Shown here: piece by piece, positions 7,757 to 15,867 of the stretch | How the letters are laid out: every line of letters starts with the position of its first letter | Position numbering within the stretch: position 1 is the first letter of the stretch | Assembly: GCA_945882755.1 (NCBI GenBank) | Contig: CAMCWS010000011.1 | Coordinates: 1-31,806, forward strand | Source of the DNA: Bordetella parapertussis | Lineage (GTDB): Bacteria > Pseudomonadota > Gammaproteobacteria > Burkholderiales > Burkholderiaceae_C | Direction of reading: 5' to 3' | DNA: 31,806 nt | The notes under the pieces: model-generated | The model's input: the letters and a program-made list of their open reading frames with translations, nothing else | Told to the model about the DNA's origin: nothing | The model's database searches: none | Program-made: the position numbers and the translations under genes

Positions 7757-9487
7757 GTCCTTAGGCACAAACGACCCGCGCTTGCCGCGTAAAAAGTCCA
7801 AGTCGGCCCCTTCATCGGCTTGGGTCACATGGTCGATGTAGAGCTTCCAATAGCCCGAGTCCAGCGCCGGTGCAGGTGCCGTCCATGCAGCGCGTCGCTT
7901 GGCTAATTCCTCGTCGCTGACCAGCAATTGGATTCTGCGTTCAGGCACATTCAATTCGATCATGTCGCCGTTATGCACCAGGGCCAGCGTGCCACCGGCT
8001 GCCGCCTCGGGCACCGCATGCAAGACCACCGTGCCGTAAGCGGTGCCACTCATGCGGGCGTCGCTGATGCGCACCATGTCGGTGATGCCTTTCCTCAGCA
8101 CCTTGGGTGGCAAGGGCATATTGCCCACCTCGGCCATGCCAGGGTAGCCCTTGGGGCCGCAATTTTTCAGCACCAGCACGCAGGTTTCGTCAACGTCTAA
8201 GTTTTCGTCGTCGATGCGGGCATGGAAATCGTCGATATTTTCAAACACCACCGCACGGCCGGTGTGAACCATCAATTCGGGTGAAGCCGCGCTGGGCTTG
8301 ATGACCGCGCCGCGTTCGGCCAAGTTGCCACGCAGCACCGCGATGCCGGCCTTGCCTTTAAAGGGCTCGGCAAATGGCTTGATGACTCTCGCGTCGTAGT
8401 TGACCGCATCCGCCATGTTGTCCGCCACGCTGTGACCGCTGGAGGTGACGATGCTGGTGTGCAGCAGGTGGGCGATTTCTTTCATCACCACCTGCAAGCC
8501 GCCGGCATAGCAAAAATCTTCCATCAGGTGGTCGCCCGAGGGTTGCAAATTCAGCAAGCAAGGCAACTCTGAGGCCAAACGGTCGAAGTCGTCCACGCTC
8601 AACGGCACACCCAAACGCCCAGCGATAGCGATCAAATGAATCACTGCATTGGTAGACCCACCAATCGCAGCCAAGGTTTTGATGGCGTTCTCAAAAGCTT
8701 CACGCGTCAGGATGTAGGAGAGTTTTTGGTCGGTATGCACCATCTCGACAATGCGCCGCCCTGCATTGCGGGCCAATACATTGCGACGTCCGTCAACGGC
8801 AGGGTAGGCGGCGTTGCCGGGCAAACCCACGCCCAAGGCCTCGACCATGCAAGCCATGGTGGACGCTGTGCCCATGGTCATGCAGTGGCCGTGGCTGCGG
8901 TGCATACAGCTCTCGGCTTCAAAGAAGTCGGCCAGCTTCAAGGTGCCGGCTCGCACTTGCTCGCTCATGCTCCACATGCCGGTGCCCGAGCCTAATTCTT
9001 GGCCACGCCATTTGCCGTTGAGCATGGGGCCGCCGCTCACACCAATCGTGGGCAGGTCGACGCTGGCTGCACCCATGATGAGCGAGGGGGTGGTTTTGTC
9101 GCAGCCCATGAGCAGCACCACGCCATCCAGAGGGTTACCTCGAATGCTTTCTTCCACGTCCATGCTGGCCAGGTTCCGATAGAGCATGGCGGTGGGGCGC
9201 AGCAAGGTTTCGCCCAGCGACATGACGGGGAATTCAAGGGGGAAACCACCCGCCTCGTACACCCCGATCTTGACCTGCTCCGCGAGTGTGCGGAAATGCG
9301 AGTTGCAGGGGGTGAGTTCGCTGAAAGTGTTGCAAATGCCGATGACGGGGCGGCCATCAAACTGATCGTGCGGTACGCCCTTGCCCTTAACCCAACTGCG
9401 GTAGGCAAAGCCGTCGCGGTCTTGCCGACCAAACCATTGTTGCGAACGAAGTTCTGAGGGTTTTTTTCTAGGTGGGGATTGGGTCAT
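7748..9487 (-). CDS. IlvD/Edd-family sugar-acid dehydratase, L-arabinonate dehydratase-like
   Basis: Iron-sulfur dehydratase of 579 residues that should convert an aldonate to its 2-keto-3-deoxy acid. Three cluster-ligand cysteines are visible: C61 (TPCNSH), C129 (GCDKTTPS) and C202 (GHCMTMGTAS). The active-site stretch DARMSGTAYGTVVLH and the C-terminal ADLDFLRGKRGSFVPK are present. Overall pattern and length match, from memory, the L-arabinonate/D-xylonate branch more closely than true IlvD of branched-chain amino acid synthesis. Start ATG at 9487 has only a weak upstream site. It is divergent from a 2-hydroxyacid dehydrogenase and converges on denD, which supports a sugar-acid pathway. Exact substrate is not determined. 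Confidence 0.88.
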   Translation of the reverse strand: MTQSPPRKKPSELRSQQWFGRQDRDGFAYRSWVKGKGVPHDQFDGRPVIGICNTFSELTPCNSHFRTLAEQVKIGVYEAGGFPLEFPVMSLGETLLRPTAMLYRNLASMDVEESIRGNPLDGVVLLMGCDKTTPSLIMGAASVDLPTIGVSGGPMLNGKWRGQELGSGTGMWSMSEQVRAGTLKLADFFEAESCMHRSHGHCMTMGTASTMACMVEALGVGLPGNAAYPAVDGRRNVLARNAGRRIVEMVHTDQKLSYILTREAFENAIKTLAAIGGSTNAVIHLIAIAGRLGVPLSVDDFDRLASELPCLLNLQPSGDHLMEDFCYAGGLQVVMKEIAHLLHTSIVTSSGHSVADNMADAVNYDARVIKPFAEPFKGKAGIAVLRGNLAERGAVIKPSAASPELMVHTGRAVVFENIDDFHARIDDENLDVDETCVLVLKNCGPKGYPGMAEVGNMPLPPKVLRKGITDMVRISDARMSGTAYGTVVLHAVPEAAAGGTLALVHNGDMIELNVPERRIQLLVSDEELAKRRAAWTAPAPALDSGYWKLYIDHVTQADEGADLDFLRGKRGSFVPKDNH

Positions 9488-9505
9488 GGTGAGGTAAGGC
9501 CTGCG

Positions 9506-9568
9506 CCGTATGAAAAAGTGTGCCTATACTACCCCGCCAAAGCCCCACTTTGCGCAGTGTTTATACGG
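9506..9568. promoter_or_regulatory. candidate divergent promoter region with inverted CCGTAT/ATACGG boxes
   Basis: The 104-bp gap between the divergent dehydratase and 2-hydroxyacid dehydrogenase holds CCGTAT at 9506-9511 and its reverse complement ATACGG at 9563-9568. Similar bases follow on the inner sides (GAAAAAGTG versus the complement of CAGTGTTTAT). A TATACT box at 9525-9530 could be a plus-strand -10, but no good -35 is visible. A shared operator for a pathway regulator is possible; support is weak. Confidence 0.3.
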
Positions 9569-9591
9569 GGATAGGTCACAAGGAGCGCGAC

Positions 9592-10530
9592 ATGATTGAT
9601 ATTTTGCGGGTCACCAACCTGCCCACCTACCTGATGTCGGATTTGCAGCAAATCTATACCGTGCATGACCGCGACCACATCACCGATCCCAGTGCTTTGA
9701 ACCGAATTCGCGCCATGGTGGGCGGTGGCGACGCCATCATCGACAAAAAATTAATGGCGCTGTTTCCCGCCTTGGAGTTCATCTCTATTTGCGGCGTGGG
9801 TTACGACGGTGTGGATGTCATTGGCGCCATGGAGCGTGGCATCAAGGTCAGCCACACGCCTGGGGTGCTCAACGACGACGTGGCCGATTTGGCATTAGGC
9901 TTGATGCTCTCGATTGCGCGACGTATTCCTCAAGCAGACAAATTTGTGCGCAACAGCGATTGGGTTGAAGGTCCTTTCCCCTTGCAAACCAAAATGAGTG
10001 GCGCTCGGCTGGGCTTGGTGGGTATTGGTCGCATTGGGCAAGCCATTGCCAAACGTGCAGCGGCATTTGACATGTCCATCGCCTATTACGCCCGTCATGC
10101 GGTGCCCACATTGCCTTATACCTATTTCCCTTCAGCCAAGGAATTGGCTGCGAATGTGGATTTTTTGGTGGCTATCACCCCAGGCGGCCCCACCACCCGC
10201 AACCTGATCAACGCCGAGGTGTTACAAGCTTTGGGGAACAAGGGCTTTTTGATCAATGTGGCACGTGGCTCGGTGGTAGACCAAGCCGCCTTGATTGACG
10301 CTTTGCAAAAGAAAGTGATTGCCGGTGCGGCCTTGGATGTGTATGCCGACGAACCGCGTGTACCCGCCGAATTACGTAATTTGCAAAATGTGGTGCTGAC
10401 ACCGCATGTGGCCAGCGCCACGGTGCAAACCCGCCAAGCCATGGCCGCCTTGGCTTTAGCGAATTTGAATGCGCATTTTGAAGGTCAGGCGATTCCTGCC
10501 TTGGTCCCCGAGTGGGCGAACAGGGTTTAA
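9592..10530 (+). CDS. D-2-hydroxyacid dehydrogenase (GhrB/hydroxypyruvate reductase type)
   Basis: NAD(P)-dependent enzyme of 312 residues that interconverts 2-hydroxy and 2-keto acids such as glyoxylate/glycolate or hydroxypyruvate/glycerate. The Rossmann motif G144-I-G-R-I-G149 is intact, and so is the catalytic triad: R225 in NVARGSVVD, E254 in DEPR and H272 in TPHVAS. Start is the ATG at 9592 with AAGGAG just upstream; the frame extends to 9520 without a ribosome site. It is divergent from the aldonate dehydratase, so it may dispose of a glycolaldehyde- or keto-acid-derived product of the pathway. The specific substrate is inference. Confidence 0.9.
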   Translation: MIDILRVTNLPTYLMSDLQQIYTVHDRDHITDPSALNRIRAMVGGGDAIIDKKLMALFPALEFISICGVGYDGVDVIGAMERGIKVSHTPGVLNDDVADLALGLMLSIARRIPQADKFVRNSDWVEGPFPLQTKMSGARLGLVGIGRIGQAIAKRAAAFDMSIAYYARHAVPTLPYTYFPSAKELAANVDFLVAITPGGPTTRNLINAEVLQALGNKGFLINVARGSVVDQAALIDALQKKVIAGAALDVYADEPRVPAELRNLQNVVLTPHVASATVQTRQAMAALALANLNAHFEGQAIPALVPEWANRV

Positions 10531-10545
10531 AACCCTGAAAGCGGT

Positions 10546-12366
10546 TTAGCGACCGAAACCGCCGCCGCTCTTTTTGCCAGCGTAACCACCACTACCACCA
10601 CCGGGTCGGCCACCACCACCACCACCGGGTCGACCACCGCCGCCGCCACCACCGCCACCAGTGCGGCGTTTAGCGCCACCACCACCGCCACGGTTGTTGC
10701 GGCTGAGCAAGTCCACCGAGGTCATGGTCGGGTCGGGCTGACGGCCTGCTCCGCCGCCGGATTTGTGGCCAAACGCATTCACACCACTTTGGGTGCCCAA
10801 ATGCGCATTGGCGCGGGGTTGGAAATCGTCTTCTTGGTGGTGCGAAGGGGGTTGGTGCTCAAAGTTGTCGCGGGGCATGCCATCAGGTGCTGGGGTGCGT
10901 GGGCCGCGCTCAGGGCGGTCACGCCGTGGGCCTTGGCCTTGCGAGCGAGGTGCGCCGTTGTGCGCTGGGCCTGCACCATGCGAAGGCTGTCCGGGGTTGG
11001 GGCTGCGGGGAGGGCGCTCAGCGCGTTGGCCTTGACCTTGCCCCTGTCCGCGGCCATCGCCGCCGCGTCCACCGCCAGCGGGTTTTTTCTCGCGGATGCG
11101 TTCCATCATTTCTTGGCGAGCTGCACGTGCAGCCGCAGCCATCACGTCGCGGCTAGGCGGTTTGCCCACACCGCCCCACAAGGTTTGGCGACCCATGGCG
11201 ATGGGTTCGGCCCGTTCGTCAGGTGCGGGGCCAAAGCCCTCGACCTTTTCAACATCAATGTTCTGACGTGTGAATTTTTCAATTTCTTGCATAAAGCCTT
11301 CCTCGTCCAAGGACACCAAACTGACCGCTTCTCCGCTGGCACCGGCACGTCCTGTACGGCCAATGCGGTGCACATAGTCTTCGCTGATATTGGGGATTTC
11401 GTAATTCACCACATGCGGCAAATCGTCGATGTCGATACCACGCGCAGCGATGTCGGTCGCCACCAACACGCGGATCTCGCCGGTCTTAAAGCCCGACAAC
11501 GCTTGGGTACGTGCTGTTTGGCTTTTGTTGCCATGCAGCGCCATGGCAGTGATGCCTTGTTTGTTCAAAAAGTCGGCCACATGGTTGGCACCAAACTTGG
11601 TGCGGCAAAACACCAGCACTTGGCTCCACTGCTTGGTCTCGATGATGTGGGCCAGCAAGGCTTTCTTTTGCTGCCTGCCCACGGGATGCACCACTTGTTT
11701 GATGAGTTGCACCGTGGTGTTTTCGGGCGTGACCTGAATGCTTTGTGGGTTGTGCAGCAACTGCGCCGCCAAATCGCGGATCTCTTGGCTGAAGGTGGCC
11801 GAAAACAACAGGCTTTGCTTTTCTTTGGGCACCAAGGCCAGCACTTTTTTCACGTCATGGATGAAGCCCATGTCGAGCATGCGGTCGGCTTCGTCCAACA
11901 CCAGCATTTGCACGGTGGAGAGGTCCAGAAAACCTTGTTGCTGTAAATCCAGCAGTCGCCCAGGGGTGGCCACCAAAATGTCCACGCCTTTTTTCAAGGC
12001 CTTGATTTGGGCCGCCATACCGACACCGCCAAAAATGACAGCGGATTGGAGTTGCAGGTGCTTGCCATAGGTGCGCACCGACTCTTCCACTTGCGCGGCG
12101 AGTTCTCGGGTGGGCGTGAGCACCAAGGCGCGAATGCCAAACACGCCAAAGCGGTTGGTGGCGCTGCGGCTCATGCTGAGTTTGTGCAGCATGGGTAGGG
12201 TGAATGCCGCTGTTTTGCCAGTGCCTGTTTGAGCACCTGCCAGCAAATCGTGGCCCGCTAAAACCGCAGGAATGGCCTGGGCTTGAATGGGGGTGGGGGT
12301 GTCGTAGCCTTGCTCGCGCACAGCTTTCAGAATGGCCGGAGCCAAGTTCAAATCATCAAAATTCAT
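10546..12366 (-). CDS. rhlE: DEAD-box ATP-dependent RNA helicase RhlE
   Basis: RNA helicase of 606 residues, probably in ribosome assembly or RNA turnover. It starts MNFDDLNL, has the Q motif TPTPIQAQ, Walker [11 protein letters not shown] (43-52), PTRELA, DEAD inside [16 protein letters not shown], and the second RecA domain with [12 protein letters not shown] and [10 protein letters not shown]. From about residue 420 the chain becomes low-complexity: basic Gly/Gln/Pro-rich repeats, then long glycine runs with Arg and Lys up to the end. This tail is longer and more glycine-pure than in E. coli RhlE and probably binds RNA or favours condensates. It converges on the hydroxyacid dehydrogenase with 15 bp between them. 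Confidence 0.94.
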   Translation of the reverse strand: MNFDDLNLAPAILKAVREQGYDTPTPIQAQAIPAVLAGHDLLAGAQTGTGKTAAFTLPMLHKLSMSRSATNRFGVFGIRALVLTPTRELAAQVEESVRTYGKHLQLQSAVIFGGVGMAAQIKALKKGVDILVATPGRLLDLQQQGFLDLSTVQMLVLDEADRMLDMGFIHDVKKVLALVPKEKQSLLFSATFSQEIRDLAAQLLHNPQSIQVTPENTTVQLIKQVVHPVGRQQKKALLAHIIETKQWSQVLVFCRTKFGANHVADFLNKQGITAMALHGNKSQTARTQALSGFKTGEIRVLVATDIAARGIDIDDLPHVVNYEIPNISEDYVHRIGRTGRAGASGEAVSLVSLDEEGFMQEIEKFTRQNIDVEKVEGFGPAPDERAEPIAMGRQTLWGGVGKPPSRDVMAAAARAARQEMMERIREKKPAGGGRGGDGRGQGQGQGQRAERPPRSPNPGQPSHGAGPAHNGAPRSQGQGPRRDRPERGPRTPAPDGMPRDNFEHQPPSHHQEDDFQPRANAHLGTQSGVNAFGHKSGGGAGRQPDPTMTSVDLLSRNNRGGGGGAKRRTGGGGGGGGGRPGGGGGGRPGGGSGGYAGKKSGGGFGR

Positions 12367-12523
12367 AATGGAGCGCGCGGTTGGGCAACGCTTGGGTTTC
12401 GATCTGTTCTGCCAAAAAAGGGCAGCCAGCTAAAGACCGAGGAAACACATTTGGGCAGGTAGAGGTCAAACGAAGTGTTTGGTTCCAGCCCCAGCAGAAG
12501 CGCTGATGTTGAAGCAACTGGTG

Positions 12524-12547
12524 GCGACAACTGGTCGTTATTGTCGC
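12524..12547 (-). terminator. hairpin over the stop codon of the PemK-like gene
   Basis: GCGACAA (12524-12530) and TTGTCGC (12541-12547) are exact inverted arms around a 10-nt loop holding the TAA stop of the toxin gene. A 7-bp stem at the end of a bicistronic toxin-antitoxin unit may end the transcript or protect its 3' end. There is no T-run, so it is not a textbook intrinsic terminator. Confidence 0.35.
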
Positions 12548-12936
12548 ATGAAAGCGGCCGCTGCAATCCTGACCATGCTCGGGTGCAGTGTTCCTAGCTT
12601 GGGTGATTGACCATGGGGGGCATGGGGAGGAACGGAAAAGAAAGCGTCGTTGAACGGGAGTTCAAGGATATTTTTGAGATTGAATTTGGTGTCGTAACTC
12701 AGCCCAGCGCTGCTGTAGGCTGCTGGGTGCTTACTTTGGGTGATTAGAAATTCCCCGCTATAAAGGCGGTCTGTTTTTTGGCTGGTCCCATAGGCCACGC
12801 TCACGAAGACCATGCTTTCATCATCTACTTTGGTTGAAACAAGCAGCCCCGGGCGTGGTTTGGGTTTGGGGTGTATGTGGTCAGGAAAGTGGCACCAGAC
12901 GATATCGCCTGCTGTAGGTTCAGGCCACCAATGCAT
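12538..12936 (-). CDS. PemK/MazF-like type II toxin
   Basis: Small protein of 132 residues. The N-terminal pattern PTAGDIVWCHFPDHIHPKPKPRPGLLVS matches the PemK/MazF fold, in which GDIVW and the following RP segment form the core beta-barrel and RNA site. Such toxins are ribosome-dependent or free mRNA endonucleases. Its ATG at 12936 shares a base with the upstream gene's stop (TGATG), the usual coupling in toxin-antitoxin operons. The C-terminal half is less recognisable. It could instead be a degraded or house-keeping PemK-like protein; activity is inferred. Confidence 0.72.
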   Translation of the reverse strand: MHWWPEPTAGDIVWCHFPDHIHPKPKPRPGLLVSTKVDDESMVFVSVAYGTSQKTDRLYSGEFLITQSKHPAAYSSAGLSYDTKFNLKNILELPFNDAFFSVPPHAPHGQSPKLGTLHPSMVRIAAAAFMRQ

Positions 12937-13217
12937 CAGGCGCTTTCGGGTTCAAACAGGCTACTGCGCAGGACACCGCCCTTGGCCTTAGGCGCTGATT
13001 TTTTAAGCTGATTGAGTTGGGCTTGGGTCAAAGCCCCCTCATCAGGCTCGTATTGAGGCAGACATTTGGTGGCCAGTTCATGCAGGGCCAAATGAATCAC
13101 CTGCGTTTCGTCAACACCCAACACTTCTGCGAGACGTTTGGTGGTTTCGCGTGTCACGCCTGTTGCGCTGTCTTGCGGGCGGTAACGAAAAGCAATCTGG
13201 GCTGCTGAGGCTTTCAT
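12936..13217 (-). CDS. putative antitoxin partner of the PemK-like toxin
   Basis: A 93-residue protein immediately upstream of, and translationally coupled to, the PemK-like gene. Residues about 18-55 (SATGVTRETTKRLAEVLGVDETQVIHLALHELA) look like a ribbon-helix-helix or short helical DNA-binding segment. The charged C-terminal half (GALTQAQLNQLKKSAPKAKGG) could wrap the toxin. The ATG at 13217 has AAGGA about 7 nt upstream. Two palindromes precede it and may be its operator. I do not recognise a named family; the antitoxin role rests on position, size and the coupled toxin. Confidence 0.62.
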   Translation of the reverse strand: MKASAAQIAFRYRPQDSATGVTRETTKRLAEVLGVDETQVIHLALHELATKCLPQYEPDEGALTQAQLNQLKKSAPKAKGGVLRSSLFEPESA

Positions 13218-13255
13218 CCTTAATTCCTTTAAGGGTTAGATATCTTAAAGATATC
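13218..13255. promoter_or_regulatory. tandem palindromes upstream of the toxin-antitoxin operon
   Basis: CCTTAA/TTAAGG arms lie at 13218-13234, over the ribosome site of the antitoxin gene. A perfect 17-bp palindrome GATATCTTAAAGATATC lies at 13239-13255. Both are AT-rich and sit exactly where a self-repressing antitoxin would bind. Role inferred from position and symmetry. Confidence 0.55.
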
Positions 13256-13349
13256 AGATGAGCGCGGTTCGGTCAACCGTTGCAAAAATCAGAAACTTCT
13301 GAAGGGAGCTGCACGATGACGACATGCAGAGATAATCCCCCTTTTCCGC

Positions 13350-13366
13350 CGCCACACCGTGTGGCG
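13350..13366. promoter_or_regulatory. CGCCACAC/GTGTGGCG palindrome before ettA
   Basis: Perfect 8-bp arms around one base, ending 22 nt before the ettA start codon. It could be an operator or, in the mRNA, part of a structured leader. No protein is assigned to it. Confidence 0.4.
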
Positions 13367-13388
13367 CAGAGCCCAGAGAGTCCATTCC

Positions 13389-15053
13389 ATGTCCCAATAC
13401 GTTTTCACCATGAACCGCGTCGGCAAAATCGTGCCGCCCAAACGCCATATCCTGAAAGATATTTCCCTGAGCTTCTTCCCTGGCGCCAAGATCGGCGTGC
13501 TGGGCTTGAACGGATCGGGTAAATCCACACTGCTGAAAATCATGGCGGGCATCGATAAAGAAATCGAGGGCGAAGCCTTTCCCATGGCCGGTTTGAAGAT
13601 CGGGTACTTGCCCCAAGAGCCCAAGCTGCGCCCCGAGCAAACCGTTCGCGAAGCGGTGGAGGGTGGCATGGAAGAGGTGCTGCAAGCCAAGAACCGTCTT
13701 GAAGAGGTGTACGCTGCTTACGCCGAAGAAAACGCCGACTTCGACGCCTTGGCAGCTGAGCAAGGCCAGTTGGAAGCCATCATCGCCGCCGCTGGCAGCG
13801 ACAACAGCGAGCACCAACTCGAAATCGCCGCTGACGCGCTGCGCTTGCCGCCATGGGACGCTGTCATTGAACATTTATCAGGCGGTGAAAAACGCCGCGT
13901 GGCCTTGTGCCAGTTGTTGCTGTCTCGCCCCGATATGTTGTTGCTTGACGAGCCCACCAACCACTTGGACGCCGAATCGGTCGATTGGCTAGAGCAATTT
14001 TTGGCGCGTTTTTCTGGCACCGTGGTGGCCATCACCCACGATAGATACTTTTTAGACAACGCCGCTGAATGGATTTTGGAACTCGACCGAGGCCACGGCA
14101 TTCCCTACAAAGGCAACTACACCACTTGGTTGGAACAAAAGCAAGACCGTTTAGAGAAAGAACAAAAAGGCGAGGAAGCCCGTGCCAAGGCCTTGAAGAA
14201 AGAGCTGGACTGGGTGCGCCAAAACCCCAAAGGCCGCCAAGCCAAAAGCAAGGCGCGTATTGCCCGCTTTGAAGAGCTGTCAGACTTCGAATACCAAAAG
14301 CGCAACGAAACACAGGAAATCTTCATTCCCGTGGCCGAGCGCTTGGGCCATGAGGTGATTGAGTTCACCAATGTCAGCAAGTCCTTTGGCGACCGCATGT
14401 TGATCGACAACCTCAGCTTCAAAGTACCTGCGGGTGCCATCGTGGGCATCATCGGCCCCAACGGCGCGGGTAAATCCACGCTGTTTCGCATGATTGCGGG
14501 CAAAGAGAAGCCCGACAGTGGCGACATCAAACTCGGCCAAACCGTGAAGATGGCTTTTGTGGACCAAAACCGCGACGACCTCGCCAACGAAAAAACCGTT
14601 TGGGAAGATGTGTCGGGTGGCTTGGACATCTTGACCGTGGGCAAGTTTGAGATGGCCAGCCGTGCTTATTGCGGACGCTTTAACTTCAATGGCGGCGACC
14701 AGCAAAAACGTGTCGGTACGCTGTCAGGTGGTGAACGCGGTCGTTTGCATTTGGCCAAAACCTTGATTGCAGGCGGCAATGTCTTGATGCTGGACGAACC
14801 CTCCAACGACTTGGATGTGGAAACCTTGCGTGCGCTAGAAGATGCTTTGTTGGAGTTTGCCGGCAGCATCATGGTCATCAGCCATGACCGCTGGTTCTTG
14901 GACCGCATCGCCACCCATATCTTGGCTTGTGAAGGCGATTCACACTGGACATTCTTTGACGGCAACTACCAAGAGTACGAGGCCGACAAGAAGAAACGTT
15001 TGGGCGAAGAGGGTGCAAAACCCAAGCGTGTGCGCTATAAAGCGCTCAAATAA
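13389..15053 (+). CDS. ettA: energy-dependent translational throttle protein EttA (ABC-F)
   Basis: Cytosolic ABC-F ATPase of 554 residues that binds the ribosomal E site and gates entry into elongation according to ADP/ATP ratio. First ATPase domain: Walker A GLNGSGKST (39-47), signature LSGGEKRRVALCQLLL, Walker B LLLDEPTNHLD. The linker with the P-site-tRNA-interaction motif follows (GNYTTWLEQKQDRLEKEQK...NPKGRQAKSKARIARFEEL). Second domain: GPNGAGKST, LSGGERGRLHLAKTL, LMLDEPSNDLD. Length equals E. coli EttA. The start is the ATG at 13389 (MSQYVFTMNRVGK), typical for the family; upstream in-frame codons are not used. Single gene, divergent from the toxin-antitoxin operon. Confidence 0.97.
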   Translation: MSQYVFTMNRVGKIVPPKRHILKDISLSFFPGAKIGVLGLNGSGKSTLLKIMAGIDKEIEGEAFPMAGLKIGYLPQEPKLRPEQTVREAVEGGMEEVLQAKNRLEEVYAAYAEENADFDALAAEQGQLEAIIAAAGSDNSEHQLEIAADALRLPPWDAVIEHLSGGEKRRVALCQLLLSRPDMLLLDEPTNHLDAESVDWLEQFLARFSGTVVAITHDRYFLDNAAEWILELDRGHGIPYKGNYTTWLEQKQDRLEKEQKGEEARAKALKKELDWVRQNPKGRQAKSKARIARFEELSDFEYQKRNETQEIFIPVAERLGHEVIEFTNVSKSFGDRMLIDNLSFKVPAGAIVGIIGPNGAGKSTLFRMIAGKEKPDSGDIKLGQTVKMAFVDQNRDDLANEKTVWEDVSGGLDILTVGKFEMASRAYCGRFNFNGGDQQKRVGTLSGGERGRLHLAKTLIAGGNVLMLDEPSNDLDVETLRALEDALLEFAGSIMVISHDRWFLDRIATHILACEGDSHWTFFDGNYQEYEADKKKRLGEEGAKPKRVRYKALK

Positions 15054-15104
15054 TTCCCAAAAAACCACATTAAAGTATTAAATAGTTAGGGATACGCTAA
15101 ATTT

Positions 15105-15154
15105 CACGGTAAAATGATAAAAAAGTGGTAATTCATACCGCCTTCATTACCGTG
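15105..15154. promoter_or_regulatory. four GGTAA/TTACC half-sites upstream of the HTH-receiver gene
   Basis: An AT-rich leader holds CACGGTAA at 15105-15112 and its exact inverse TTACCGTG at 15147-15154. Nested between them are GGTA (15127-15130) and TACC (15136-15139). The last half-site ends 8 nt before the start codon of an HTH protein, overlapping its GGAG. The pattern fits an operator for autoregulation, or a structured 5' leader. A TAAAAT-like box at 15110-15115 may be a -10. Confidence 0.5.
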
Positions 15155-15162
15155 GAGTATTC

Positions 15163-15801
15163 ATGAGTCATAAAGCCATCCCTGACACCAGCGACGAGTA
15201 CTGCGGCACCAGTTACGCTGCCAAACTGCTCAATCTGTCGGTGGGCACAGTGCAAACCTTGGTGGAAAAAAACGAACTCGAGGCTTGGAAAACCCAAGGC
15301 GGTCACCGTCGCATTTCCATTCAATCGATTCGTGACTACCAAAACCGCGCCAGCCTGTCGCCCAACGCCAATTACCAAGACACCAAGCGACTCAAAGTCA
15401 TGGTGGTTGAGGATGACGAAATGACACGCACCATGTTTCAAATGCATTTTGACCAATGGGACTTGTCACTCGACACCACCATCACCGCGTCGGCCATTGA
15501 AGCCTTGCTCGATATTTCGGTGCTCAAACCGCAGGTGCTGTTGACCGATTTGCGAATGCCTGGCATTGACGGCGTGGAAATGTTGCGTCAACTGCATACC
15601 CATCCCTTGTTTTCGCAAATGTCCGTGATTGTCATCACTGGCTTGTCAGACGAAGAAATTGCCACCTATGGCGAGTTGCCTTCTGGCACCCATGTGCTGC
15701 GCAAACCCATAGACATGGGTTGGTTGCGTGGTTATTTCCAAGCCATGTTCAGTCTTCGCCAAGGTGGGCGTCGTCGCACCCCTGCCCCCCAAGCCGCTTA
15801 A
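15163..15801 (+). CDS. orphan response regulator: excisionase/MerR-like HTH fused to receiver domain
   Basis: A 212-residue protein with its DNA-binding domain first. Residues about 14-62 (CGTSYAAKLLNLSVGTVQTLVEKNELEAWKTQGGHRRI) form a winged-HTH of the excisionase/MerR type, with the GGHRRI wing. A CheY-like receiver follows from about residue 78: acidic pair D84/D85, phospho-acceptor D129 in LLTDLRMPG, T159 and K181 in RKP are all present, so phosphorylation should work. The order HTH then receiver is the reverse of most response regulators. No histidine kinase is near, so the partner must be elsewhere. The C-terminus is short and basic (GGRRRTPAPQ). Start ATG with GGAG. Targets unknown; the half-sites just upstream are the obvious candidate. 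Confidence 0.85.
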   Translation: MSHKAIPDTSDEYCGTSYAAKLLNLSVGTVQTLVEKNELEAWKTQGGHRRISIQSIRDYQNRASLSPNANYQDTKRLKVMVVEDDEMTRTMFQMHFDQWDLSLDTTITASAIEALLDISVLKPQVLLTDLRMPGIDGVEMLRQLHTHPLFSQMSVIVITGLSDEEIATYGELPSGTHVLRKPIDMGWLRGYFQAMFSLRQGGRRRTPAPQAA

Positions 15802-15832
15802 GAACACCTTTGTACCAAGGGCCATTCCTCTT

Positions 15833-15850
15833 GCGCCACTTGGGTGGCGC
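15833..15850. terminator. hairpin between the regulator and the acyl-CoA ligase gene
   Basis: GCGCCAC and GTGGCGC form a perfect 7-bp GC-rich stem with a TTGG loop, 31 nt after the regulator stop and 17 nt before the ligase start. No T-run follows directly, so it may attenuate rather than terminate, or shape the ligase leader. Confidence 0.4.
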
Positions 15851-15867
15851 GGTTAGGCTTTACGGCC

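Noticed and set aside
10765..11946. 393-codon plus-strand open frame
   Set aside because: It is antisense to rhlE, whose helicase motifs are unmistakable; the reverse frame is open only because of codon bias.
12363..12566. 67-codon minus-strand open frame between rhlE and the toxin gene
   Set aside because: It overlaps the toxin end, has no recognisable domain or ribosome site, and is more likely the rhlE leader.
13254..13874. 206-codon minus-strand open frame
   Set aside because: Antisense to the start of ettA; no domain.
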